Source: Prado023 sp963714995 (lineage in GTDB: Bacteria > Actinomycetota > Actinomycetes > S36-B12 > CAIYMF01). Taken from it: DNA of 64,000 nucleotides. The notes beneath the pieces were generated by a model. That model was not told the DNA's origin. It saw only the letters and a list, made by a program, of their open reading frames with translations, and did not search any database. This document shows, piece after piece, positions 17,088 through 25,728 of this stretch (positions within the stretch are counted from its first letter, which is position 1; each line of letters begins with the position of its first letter). The stretch is from the NCBI GenBank assembly GCA_963714995.1, contig CAVQQP010000017.1:1-64000 (forward strand). The letters are read 5' to 3'. Position numbers and translations under genes: made by a program.

Positions 17088-18680
17088 TCAGTCCAGGTAG
17101 TCCCGGAGCACCTGTGACCGGCTCGGGTGGCGCAGCTTCGACATCGTCTTGGACTCGATCTGGCGGATCCGCTCGCGGGTGACGCCGTAGACCTTGCCGA
17201 TCTCATCCAACGTCTTGGGCTGCCCGTCAGTGAGTCCGAAGCGCATCTTGACCACGCCGGCCTCACGGTCGCTCAGGGTGTCCAGGACGCCGTCGAGCTG
17301 CTCCTGGAGCAGTGTGAACGACACGGCGTCTGAGGGCACGATCGCCTCGGAGTCCTCGATGAGGTCGCCGAACTCGGAGTCGCCGTCCTCGCCGAGCGGG
17401 GTGTGCAGCGAGATGGGCTCGCGGCCGTACTTCTGGACCTCGACGACCTTTTCGGGCGTCATGTCCAGCTCCTTGGCCAGCTCCTCAGGCGTGGGCTCGC
17501 GGCCCAGGTCCTGGAGCATCTGGCGCTGCACGCGGGCGAGCTTGTTGATGACCTCGACCATGTGCACGGGGATGCGGATGGTGCGGGCCTGGTCGGCCAT
17601 GGCTCGGGTGATCGCCTGGCGGATCCACCATGTGGCGTAGGTGGAGAACTTGTAGCCCTTGGTGTAGTCGAACTTCTCCACCGCGCGGATCAGGCCGAGG
17701 TTGCCCTCCTGGATCAGGTCCAGGAACAGCATGCCGCGGCCGGTGTAGCGCTTGGCCAGCGACACCACGAGGCGCAGGTTGGCCTCGAGCAGGTGGTTCT
17801 TGGCCCGACGGCCGTCCTCGGCGATCCACTCGAGGTCGCGGCGCAGCTTCGGGTCCAGGGACATCCCGGAGTTCAGCTTCTCCTCGGCGAACAGGCCGGC
17901 CTCGATCCGCTTGGCCAGCTGCACCTCCTGCTCGGCGTTGAGCAGCGCGACCTTGCCGATCTGCTTGAGGTAGTCCTTGACCGGGTCGGCGGTGGCGCCG
18001 GCGACGGTGACCTGCTGCTGGGGCTCGTCCTCGATGTCGGCGTCGGAGATCTCGAACGCCTCGGTCTCGGTGGAGTCGGCCGCTGCGGGAGCAGGGGTCT
18101 CCTCGGCCTTGACCTCCTCGAGGTCCTTGGAGAGGTCCACCTCCAACTCGGCCTCGAGCAGCGCGGCGCTGGCCAGCGCGCTGCTGGCCGCCTCCGGGCT
18201 CAGGGCATCGACGTCGACGTCCAGGTCGAGGTCGATCTCGATCTCCTCGATCTCGGACAGGTCGACGACGGGCTCGATGTTCGGATCGTCCTCGGCATCG
18301 AGATCGACGGGAACCGTCTCGCTGGGGACGTCCTTCGCTGATCCCTTGGCCGCGGCGGCCTTCTTCGCCGGGGCCTTGCGGGCGGGTGCCTTCTTCGCCG
18401 GAGCCTTGGCGGCAGGTGCCGTGGCCTCGTCGGTGGCGGACTCCCCGCCGGCCACGGTGGTCGTGGCCTTCGTCGCCGCCACGACCTTCTTGGCGGTGGC
18501 CTTCTGTGCTGGCTCGGCGGTTGCGGCCCGCCCCGAGGCGTCCTGATCCGCAGCCGGGGAGTGCGCTGGGACCTTCTTCGTCGCGCGCTTGGCTGGCGCC
18601 TTGGCGGGAGCTGGGGCGCTGGCCGCGATCACCTCGCTCGACTCGGTCGACTCGGCCGCGACGGAATTCTTCGGACTCAC
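17088..18680 (-). CDS. sigA: Principal RNA polymerase sigma factor (RpoD/SigA/HrdB)
   Basis: Primary sigma-70 factor, about 530 residues. Region 1.2 is DPVKDYLKQIGKVALLNAEQ; region 2 contains NLRLVVSLAKRYTGRGMLF, LDLIQEGNLGLIRAVEKFDY and STYATWWIRQAITRAM. Region 3 begins RIPVHMVEVINKLARVQR; region 4 ends with the helix-turn-helix VYGVTRERIRQIESKTMSKL. The first ~230 residues are low complexity: Ala/Lys/Pro repeats (KAPAKKAPARKAPAKK) followed by a very acidic stretch, as in other actinobacterial principal sigma factors. I chose the GTG at 18678-18680, which has GAGAGG upstream. An ATG at 18747-18749 would add 23 residues that look less protein-like. The housekeeping promoters of this window are expected to be read by it. 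Confidence 0.93.
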   Translation of the reverse strand: MSPKNSVAAESTESSEVIAASAPAPAKAPAKRATKKVPAHSPAADQDASGRAATAEPAQKATAKKVVAATKATTTVAGGESATDEATAPAAKAPAKKAPARKAPAKKAAAAKGSAKDVPSETVPVDLDAEDDPNIEPVVDLSEIEEIEIDLDLDVDVDALSPEAASSALASAALLEAELEVDLSKDLEEVKAEETPAPAAADSTETEAFEISDADIEDEPQQQVTVAGATADPVKDYLKQIGKVALLNAEQEVQLAKRIEAGLFAEEKLNSGMSLDPKLRRDLEWIAEDGRRAKNHLLEANLRLVVSLAKRYTGRGMLFLDLIQEGNLGLIRAVEKFDYTKGYKFSTYATWWIRQAITRAMADQARTIRIPVHMVEVINKLARVQRQMLQDLGREPTPEELAKELDMTPEKVVEVQKYGREPISLHTPLGEDGDSEFGDLIEDSEAIVPSDAVSFTLLQEQLDGVLDTLSDREAGVVKMRFGLTDGQPKTLDEIGKVYGVTRERIRQIESKTMSKLRHPSRSQVLRDYLD

Positions 18681-18863
18681 CAGCAGATGCCTCTCACTTC
18701 GACGTCCGGGCGCGCGACGAGTGCGCTGGTCCCCGGGAACGTTGGTCATTCTGTCACGGCACCGCACAGGGGCGGGCACCCCTGCTACAACGACACAGGC
18801 GCCTGCGTATGTTCCCGGACCGGTGCGGCGGCAAACCCCTGCGAGGGGTGGAATCAGGACAGA

Positions 18864-19259
18864 TCAGGCCTTGACCGCCAGGACGGGGATCGTGGCCTCG
18901 AGCAGGATCGACTGCGAGTTGGAGCCCAGGACCAGCTTGCCCACGGGGCTGCGTCGACGGATCCCGATCACGATGAGGTCGGCATTCAACTCGTCGGCGG
19001 TCTCCAGGACGTCGTTGACCGGGTCCTTGCCGCGCACGAGGTGGCGCAGGTCGTGCTCCACGTCCGCCGAGTGCAGGATGGCGTGGACGCGGTCCAGGGC
19101 CGCGGTGCGCTCCAGCGCGGTCGCGCCGTCGAGCTTCTCACCGTGGTCGGAGTACACGACGACGACCATGCACCCCCGCAACTTCGCCTCGGCGATTCCC
19201 TGCCGGACGGCTGCCTCACCCTCGGGGCTGGCGACATACCCGACCACCACTCCACTCAT
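18864..19259 (-). CDS. Universal stress protein (UspA family)
   Basis: A 131-residue single-domain protein. It starts MSGVVVGYVASPEGEAAV and ends LVLGSNSQSILLEATIPVLA. The ATP-binding signature G-x2-G-x9-G-S is largely kept (IGIRRRSPVGKLVLGSNSQS), so it is probably of the nucleotide-binding type. The ATG is preceded by GGGAGGTC. It lies between metY and sigA on the same strand with roughly 180-base gaps on both sides, so it likely has its own promoter. The precise stress it responds to is unknown. Confidence 0.88.
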   Translation of the reverse strand: MSGVVVGYVASPEGEAAVRQGIAEAKLRGCMVVVVYSDHGEKLDGATALERTAALDRVHAILHSADVEHDLRHLVRGKDPVNDVLETADELNADLIVIGIRRRSPVGKLVLGSNSQSILLEATIPVLAVKA

Positions 19260-19365
19260 ACTGACCTCCCTGGGGCTCGTGCGACCACCGTAGTGGTTCC
19301 GGCGCCGGGATTCCGTCCGGGCGCGGACGCGTCGGGGCAGGGCCCCATCCCACGCAGTCGGCCCC

Positions 19366-19415
19366 CCGGCACCGTCGGTCGGACTCCTCGCGGGAGTCGC
19401 GACCAGTGGTGCCGG
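19366..19415 (-). terminator. Nested hairpin after metY
   Basis: An outer stem CCGGCACC / GGTGCCGG encloses a second perfect stem GACTCC-TCGCG-GGAGTC (19382-19398). It starts about 22 bases beyond the metY stop on the minus strand, a good place for a factor-independent terminator without a T-run. Confidence 0.5.
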
Positions 19416-19437
19416 AGGGCCGGTGGATGCGTATCGA

Positions 19438-20754
<1,317 letters not shown>

Positions 20755-20870
20755 CTCGACGTCTCCTCGTGGTGGCCCCGGAGGGCTGTGGCGGGTGTGA
20801 CGGTGGCCTGAGGATTCGGATGTGCCGAGTCCCAGACCCTCGTCGGGGTCCGGGGCCTTGCTGGGGGCAA

Positions 20871-20990
20871 GACCCGCGCTTGCTGCGTCCCGCCGGAGGC
20901 GGTAGCAACCAGGTCCTCACCTGGGGCACCCCACCGCGGTCGGAGGGTTGCCGCCCAGCAAGCCAGGGCTCGATGCTGGGACTCTTGACC
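20871..20990 (-). promoter_or_regulatory. SAM-IV riboswitch upstream of metY
   Basis: Read on the minus strand, the leader begins GGTCAAGAGTCCCAGC and continues through GGCTTGCTGGGCGGCAACCC and CCGCGGTGGGGTGCCCCAGG. It then has TGAGGACCTGGTTG and ends with the pseudoknot strand GCAAGCGCGGGTC. These blocks and their order match my knowledge of the actinobacterial SAM-IV class (core of SAM-I type, different peripheral helices), which is typically found upstream of methionine genes such as metY. The element ends about 117 bases before the metY start. A GACCC...GGGTC stem just downstream could act in the expression platform. The call rests on remembered consensus, not on a covariance search. Confidence 0.88.
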
Positions 20991-21108
20991 TGACGCAGAA
21001 GGTACACGGGGCTCGCGGTCGGCGCAAACGCGTGCCGGCCGGCGTGTCGGTCGGGCGGGAGAGGCGGCGCGCCGCTCCAGGGCGTCGTCGGTACTGCCCA
21101 GAGCCAGC

Positions 21109-22164
21109 TCATCGGTGCCGCCCCGGGTCGCGGCACTCGGACTCGGACAGCCCGGCCAGGGACTCCCGCCACAGACGTGGATCGCTGCCCTGGGCCATGA
21201 GCCGTGCCGCCAGGGTGGCAAGTCGGTACTCCGGATCCTCGGCCAGGGCGCGCTGGATGCTCAGGGTCGCCAGCGCGCCCTCGCCGCGCATCCAGGCGAC
21301 GAGGGCGAGGAGGGTCGCCGCCGGCGCGCACCCGCCCTCGGGCGCGGTCCGCACGGCCTCGCAGAGCGTCTCGATGGTGCCCTCCCAGCAGCGGTCGCAG
21401 TGGTGCCCTCGGACGACGAGTCGATGCAGGACGACGTCGCGGACCCGGATGTCGCGCAGCGCCCGATGCAGCCGCGCCGACGCGGAGGCCGTCATCGGAG
21501 TCACGACGGCGGTGCAGGCATCCCGTGGGAGGAACCGGCTGGTGAGGAACCGGATCTGCGCCTCACGCCAGCGCTGGGTGGGAGCGGGCGGCTGACGGCG
21601 CGCCAGGACTGTGCCCACGTCCGCCGAACGGCGGTCGTCGCGGGCAATGCGGGCGGCCAGGTCCGCGCGGCTGCCCAGGGGTGCGTACCCGGCATACACG
21701 TACTCCGCGCGGATGGTGTCCATGACGGCGAGATCCAGCGGGGTGGCCTGCCCCGGGCAGCACACCGGGTCGGAGCAGGAATGGGACCACCACACCCGTC
21801 CGTTCGTGCTGAGGTTGGCGCCCACCACGATCCCGACGAGGTCGAGAGCCGCGGTCAGCTCGGCCAGGAAGGGTGCGCTGGACAGGTCATGACGCGCCGC
21901 GGAGTCCTCGTCCTCGACCCACGCCACCCAGTCGACGGCGCAGCCCCCGGTGCCGTCGATGCTCAGCGCTGTCTGGGTCGCCGCGGCCACGGCCTGCTGC
22001 CGTGGGGGGAGGTCGACGCGCAGGACGACCGGCGAGATCCGGCCGGGCACGCCGTGGATGAACCCGACGAGGCAGTGGCTCGGGACGAAGCCGAGCAAGG
22101 GGGCGCAGGAGGCGACGAGGCTGCTCGGGCAGGTGATCGGAGGCAGGAGCGGTTCGGCTGTCAT
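21109..22164 (-). CDS. DUF4192 domain-containing protein
   Basis: A 351-residue protein. The N-terminal ITCPSSLVASCAPLLGFVPS followed by HCLVGFIHG is the characteristic opening of DUF4192, an actinobacteria-specific family of unknown function. The central SCSDPVCCPGQATPLD is also conserved in it. The C-terminal third (LALVAWMRGEGALATLSIQR, then ALAEDPEYRLATLAARL) is the family's helical-repeat region. I chose the ATG at 22162-22164; the frame is open further upstream without a ribosome site. A GreA-like gene lies 67 bases upstream on the same strand. Confidence 0.8.
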   Translation of the reverse strand: MTAEPLLPPITCPSSLVASCAPLLGFVPSHCLVGFIHGVPGRISPVVLRVDLPPRQQAVAAATQTALSIDGTGGCAVDWVAWVEDEDSAARHDLSSAPFLAELTAALDLVGIVVGANLSTNGRVWWSHSCSDPVCCPGQATPLDLAVMDTIRAEYVYAGYAPLGSRADLAARIARDDRRSADVGTVLARRQPPAPTQRWREAQIRFLTSRFLPRDACTAVVTPMTASASARLHRALRDIRVRDVVLHRLVVRGHHCDRCWEGTIETLCEAVRTAPEGGCAPAATLLALVAWMRGEGALATLSIQRALAEDPEYRLATLAARLMAQGSDPRLWRESLAGLSESECRDPGRHR

Positions 22165-22231
22165 GGCCCAACCGTGGTCCCCGATCGCGGGATCGAGAAG
22201 GTGCTCCGGGTGGATCTGTGGACAGCTGTGC

Positions 22232-22684
22232 TCAGATCTGCTCGCCGACGGCGAGCACCGTGGCCGTCCATGTGCCGGCGGGGGCCACCACGACGCACTG
22301 ATCCCCGACGGTGTGACCCAGCAGGGCCCGCGCCAGGGGCGAGGTGTCGCTGATCCGCTCCTCGTCGAGGTAGGCCTCCACCGGATCGACGATCCGCACG
22401 ATGAGCCGATCACCGTCGGCGTCGGTGATCGCCACACGGCTTCCCAGCGTGATCACGGGTCCGAGGCTGTCGAGGTCCAGGGTGCCGGAGGTGCCGAGCA
22501 GGACGGCCAGCCGATCGTGCTCAGCCTGGAGCCGCTCGAAGTCCGCCACGACGCGCTCATCGCGCTCGTCCTCCACCAGCAGGGGCCGCATCGCCGGGAG
22601 CTCCTCCTGCGCGATCTCGTCCACCCGTGCCTGCAGGCTGGCACGGCCCTCCGGGGTCAGCATCACCCGCGTGTGGTCAGTCAT
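22232..22684 (-). CDS. GreA/GreB-family transcription elongation factor
   Basis: A 150-residue protein with an N-terminal coiled coil beginning MLTPEGRASLQARVDEIAQE and a C-terminal FKBP-like domain (GSRVAITDADGDRLIVRIVD, then DTSPLARALLGHTVGDQCVV). The SPLARALLGHTVGD box is the family signature. Gre factors stimulate transcript cleavage by stalled RNA polymerase. The acidic loop tip is EDERDER, so the acidic pair needed for cleavage may be present. Actinobacteria often carry more than one Gre-like paralogue, so I give no symbol. Possibly cotranscribed with DUF4192. Confidence 0.85.
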   Translation of the reverse strand: MTDHTRVMLTPEGRASLQARVDEIAQEELPAMRPLLVEDERDERVVADFERLQAEHDRLAVLLGTSGTLDLDSLGPVITLGSRVAITDADGDRLIVRIVDPVEAYLDEERISDTSPLARALLGHTVGDQCVVVAPAGTWTATVLAVGEQI

Positions 22685-22980
22685 GCCAGCTCCCGCCCGT
22701 CCTCGATCGATCCCCCGAGACCCTCGTGGGGTGTGTGCGGCGAGGTTACCTTGGGGGATGACACACGGTGGGGTCGCCGACGACCGAGGCGCCCGGCGCG
22801 GACGGGCCTGGACGTTGAGGGGCCCGAACATCCTGCGGCTTCCCCTCCGCAGAGCGCCCGGGCCCTGCACCCAAAACTACCGCCGGCGCTGTCCAGATCG
22901 GTGCAACGCCGCGCCGGCGATTGGCAGCCGCGGCGGGGCGCGCTGATGCGGCCGGTGTCGGCTGGCCGCAGACTGGGGAC
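22685..22980. other. Divergent promoter region, no gene seen
   Basis: A 296-base gap between the 5' ends of the GreA-like gene (minus) and the SRPBCC gene (plus). I find no convincing open frame, RNA element or repeat. It presumably holds both promoters, but I cannot place -35 and -10 boxes with confidence. Confidence 0.5.
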
Positions 22981-23457
22981 ATGGCTCAATTCAGCACGAC
23001 CTTGATGACGGACGCCCCCGCGCAGCGGGTCCTTGACCACCTCGCGGACTTCGCGACGGCGGCGGAGTGGGACCCCGGTGTCACGGCGACAGCCCTGCTC
23101 TCCGGTGATCCCGGGCAGGTGGGGGCTCGCTACCGCGTCATGTTCTCGTTCGGACCTCGGAGGATCCCCCTGGAGTACGTCGTGATGGACCGTCGCGACC
23201 CGCTCGACGGGGAGCCCGGATACGTGGTCCTGGTCGCCGAGACCGGCTTGTTCAGCTCTCACGACACGATCACGGTCACGCCCACATCGAGCGGCAGCGA
23301 GATGCGCTACGACGCGATCCTCACCCTGCACGGGCTCGGCCGGATCATGGACTGGCCCCTGCACCAGAGCTTCCAGGTGATCGGACGGCGTGCAGAGAAG
23401 GGGCTCCGTGAGGCCCTCGCGGCCCTCGCAACCGACCAGGACACGCGCACCGAATGA
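22981..23457 (+). CDS. SRPBCC family protein
   Basis: A 158-residue protein beginning MAQFSTTLMTDAPAQRVLDH, then LADFATAAEWDPGV, the N-terminal strand-helix pattern of SRPBCC/polyketide-cyclase-like proteins. Later strands (YRVMFSFGPRRIPLEYVVMD, DTITVTPTSSGSEMRYDAIL) and a C-terminal helix complete the helix-grip fold. The ligand is unknown. Its stop overlaps the start of the following dehydrogenase gene (ATGA), so the two are translationally coupled and may act in the same process. Confidence 0.78.
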   Translation: MAQFSTTLMTDAPAQRVLDHLADFATAAEWDPGVTATALLSGDPGQVGARYRVMFSFGPRRIPLEYVVMDRRDPLDGEPGYVVLVAETGLFSSHDTITVTPTSSGSEMRYDAILTLHGLGRIMDWPLHQSFQVIGRRAEKGLREALAALATDQDTRTE

Positions 23458-24449
23458 GCGTCCTGCGCACAGGGGCATCGGGAGTCACGCGGTTCGTCGA
23501 TGGCGCGCTGGAGGTCAGCGTCGCCGGTGGGTTCGGCAGCACTGGAATCCACCTGCGGCGCCGGATGTTCGGCTGGGACGACCTGCCCCGTCTCGATGGT
23601 CGTCACGTGGTCATCACGGGGGCGACCTCGGGGATCGGCCTGGCTGCCGCCCGCGAGATGGCGGGCCTGGGCGCGGCGGTCTCGATCGTCGGACGGGACG
23701 TCTCGCGGACGGAGACGACCGCAGCCGAGATCGGTCGGGAGTCCGGGGCTGACGTCGACGCATTCATCGCGGACCTCTCCCTGCTCTCGGATGCGCGTCG
23801 GGTGGCCGACGAGATCGCCGGAGGCGGCCGAGCGGTGGACGTGCTGGTGCACAACGCGGGTGCGTTGTCGCCCCAGTACCTGTGCACGGAGGAGGGATTC
23901 GAGGCGACGTATGCCTCCCAGGTCCTCAGCCAGCACGTGCTGACGAGCCGATTGCTCCCGGCATTGTCCCAGGGCGCGAGCCCGCGGGTCATCGTGGTGT
24001 CCTCGGGCGGCATGTACGCGGAGAAGCTCGACCTGGCCAGCGTGCAGATGGCCGCCGACAGCTACGACGGCGTCCGGGCCTACGCCCGGGCCAAGCGCGC
24101 CCAGGTGACCCTCACCGAGCAGTGGGCCCGACGGTTCCCGGACTCGCCGATCGGCTTCCACAGCATGCATCCGGGCTGGGCCGACACCCGAGGCGTCCAG
24201 GAGTCGCTGCCCACGTTCCGCCGGCTCACCCGCCCGATCCTGCGCACGGCCCACGAGGGCGCGGACACCATCGTGTGGCTGGCCGGAGTCGATCCGATCC
24301 CGGCTCCGAGCGGCACGTTCTGGTTGGACCGCGCCCCGCGCCGCACCGTGCGGTACCCCGGCACCAGCCCCGATCCGGGAGCCCCCGAGGCACTGTGGGA
24401 CCTGGTGTGCCAGCAGACGGGCGAGGTCCCTGCGCTCGTGGGTGACTGA
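23454..24449 (+). CDS. Short-chain dehydrogenase/reductase (SDR, DHRS12-like)
   Basis: A 331-residue NAD(P)-dependent oxidoreductase with an N-terminal extension of about 50 residues. The cofactor motif is VVITGATSGIGLAAAREMAG (TGxxxGIG); the structural motif is HNAG. The catalytic residues appear as Ser in IVVSSGGMYA and YARAKRAQ (Y-x3-K). The PGWADTRGVQESLP segment follows as in DHRS12-like SDRs. The substrate is unknown. It overlaps the SRPBCC gene by four bases and is followed by a strong hairpin, so the two genes form a complete operon. Confidence 0.85.
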   Translation: MSVLRTGASGVTRFVDGALEVSVAGGFGSTGIHLRRRMFGWDDLPRLDGRHVVITGATSGIGLAAAREMAGLGAAVSIVGRDVSRTETTAAEIGRESGADVDAFIADLSLLSDARRVADEIAGGGRAVDVLVHNAGALSPQYLCTEEGFEATYASQVLSQHVLTSRLLPALSQGASPRVIVVSSGGMYAEKLDLASVQMAADSYDGVRAYARAKRAQVTLTEQWARRFPDSPIGFHSMHPGWADTRGVQESLPTFRRLTRPILRTAHEGADTIVWLAGVDPIPAPSGTFWLDRAPRRTVRYPGTSPDPGAPEALWDLVCQQTGEVPALVGD

Positions 24450-24467
24450 GCGCGGCCACCTCTCGCA

Positions 24468-24510
24468 GACGACGGAGCCCCCGGGTCACGCATCCGGGGG
24501 CTCCGTCGTC
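24468..24510. terminator. Bidirectional terminator
   Basis: GACGACGGAGCCCCCGG and CCGGGGGCTCCGTCGTC form a perfect 17-bp stem around a 9-base loop. It lies between the ends of the convergent SDR gene and the proline-rich membrane protein gene, and so can serve both strands. Confidence 0.85.
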
Positions 24511-24522
24511 AGCGGTTTGGGA

Positions 24523-25509
24523 TCAGGCAGTCACGGCTGCGATCCGACCTCCCGAGAAGTACCGCCACGCGTAGGCGATGGCGATGGAGGTGACCGGGAG
24601 CGAGACGAACAGGCCCACGCCGCACAGGAGCGCACCCGCCACGTTCAGCAGGAAGCACAGGACGGCCAGGAGGATCAGCGGCCCGATGTTGGCGGCGACG
24701 ACCTCGAAGGACGCGCGGATCGCACCGGTGGGGCTCGACTGCGGCGCGGTGGTGACCGAGTCGGACTTCCTGTCGATGATCGCGTAGCCGTAGAACTGGA
24801 GCAGGAAGCCGGCGATCAGGCCGGGGATCACGCAGAGGATCAGTCCCACGATGACGATGACCGCCACCAGCAACGAGGCGATGATGTAGGGACCGATGTC
24901 CTTCGTCGAGACCAGCTGGTCCACGCTGGGGCGCCCGCCGTCGAGGATCGCCAGGGCGGCGCGGATCAGGCCGAGCCCGATCACCAGGGAGATGAACGCA
25001 CTCAGGATGGAGGCGGTGATCGTCAGCAGCCAGCTGTCGAAGCCCCGTGACAGCCAGTTGGTCAGAACGGATGCGACGGCGAGCACCAATCCGATGAGCA
25101 CGAGTGGCCCGATGTTGGCCGTGAAGCCCTTCCACCCGTACCCGATCGCATCGGTGGCTGAGAAGGGCGCACGCTGGGGGGCGGGCACCACCGGCGGGTA
25201 GTACCCGGGCGGGGGCGGGTAGGCGCTACCGGGAGGCGGCGGCGGATAGCTGGCGCCCGGAGGCGGCGGCGGGGGCGGATAGTTGCCGCCCGGAGGCGGT
25301 GGGGGTGGTGGGTAACTTGCGCCGGGAGGCGGGGGCGGGGGTGCCATCCCCGAGGGGGGCGGCGGAGGTGGCGGGCTGGCCGCGGTGGGCTGCTCGTCAG
25401 GCGGCTCGGGGGTCAGGGATGACTCACCGAGGGCTGAAGGGCCATCCGGCATTGACGGATCGTCGGGGTCGGGCCGCTCAGGGGGTGGCGCCGACGTGGG
25501 ATCGCTCAT
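24523..25509 (-). CDS. Membrane protein with proline-rich repeat N-terminus
   Basis: A 328-residue protein. Residues ~1-115 are cytosolic-looking and extremely proline-rich with degenerate repeats of the form PPPPPPPGASY / GGNY / PPPPGSAY. The remainder contains about five hydrophobic segments (LVLIGLVLAVASVLTNWLS, ILSAFISLVIGLGLIRAALA, ASLLVAVIVIVGLILCVIPG, IGPLILLAVLCFLLNVAGA, VGLFVSLPVTSIAIAYAW). The ICVIPG-type turn before a long helix resembles the DUF975/YciC-like membrane family. Polyproline tracts of this kind often bind partner domains and need EF-P for translation. The function is unknown. Confidence 0.75.
   Translation of the reverse strand: MSDPTSAPPPERPDPDDPSMPDGPSALGESSLTPEPPDEQPTAASPPPPPPPSGMAPPPPPPGASYPPPPPPPGGNYPPPPPPPGASYPPPPPGSAYPPPPGYYPPVVPAPQRAPFSATDAIGYGWKGFTANIGPLVLIGLVLAVASVLTNWLSRGFDSWLLTITASILSAFISLVIGLGLIRAALAILDGGRPSVDQLVSTKDIGPYIIASLLVAVIVIVGLILCVIPGLIAGFLLQFYGYAIIDRKSDSVTTAPQSSPTGAIRASFEVVAANIGPLILLAVLCFLLNVAGALLCGVGLFVSLPVTSIAIAYAWRYFSGGRIAAVTA
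25195..25375. repeat. Degenerate tandem repeat coding for Pro-rich segments
   Basis: Repeated units built on CCGGGAGGCGG / CGGAGGCGGCGGCGG followed by a Tyr-coding TA interruption recur every ~30 bases. They encode the PPPPPGxxY repeats of the membrane protein. The repeat count is likely to vary between strains and is easily miscounted in assembly. Confidence 0.6.
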
Positions 25510-25674
25510 GGTCTCTTCCTCACCGCCGACCGGAATGGTCGGCACTCGGTGAGAGCCTAGGAGCGGGCGGGTTCGCGATGGAAGTGCCACGCCGGCCCCG
25601 CGCGACTCGCCGGCGGCTCGACGCGGTGCCGATGCCCCACGTCGTCCGGCTCCTCGAGCACACGCCGACACACC

Positions 25675-25714
25675 CCGACGGCGCCAGCCCTCAGGTGAGA
25701 GCCGGCGCCGTCGG
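25675..25714 (-). terminator. Terminator hairpin after nrdJ
   Basis: CCGACGGCGCC and GGCGCCGTCGG form a perfect 11-bp stem with an 18-base loop. It begins 15 bases beyond the nrdJ stop codon on the minus strand. Confidence 0.7.
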
Positions 25715-25728
25715 TGATGCCGAGGGGA

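Noticed and set aside
25195..25375. CRISPR-like repeats
   Set aside because: The units are short, degenerate, lie inside a coding frame and encode Pro-rich repeats. No spacers and no cas genes are present.
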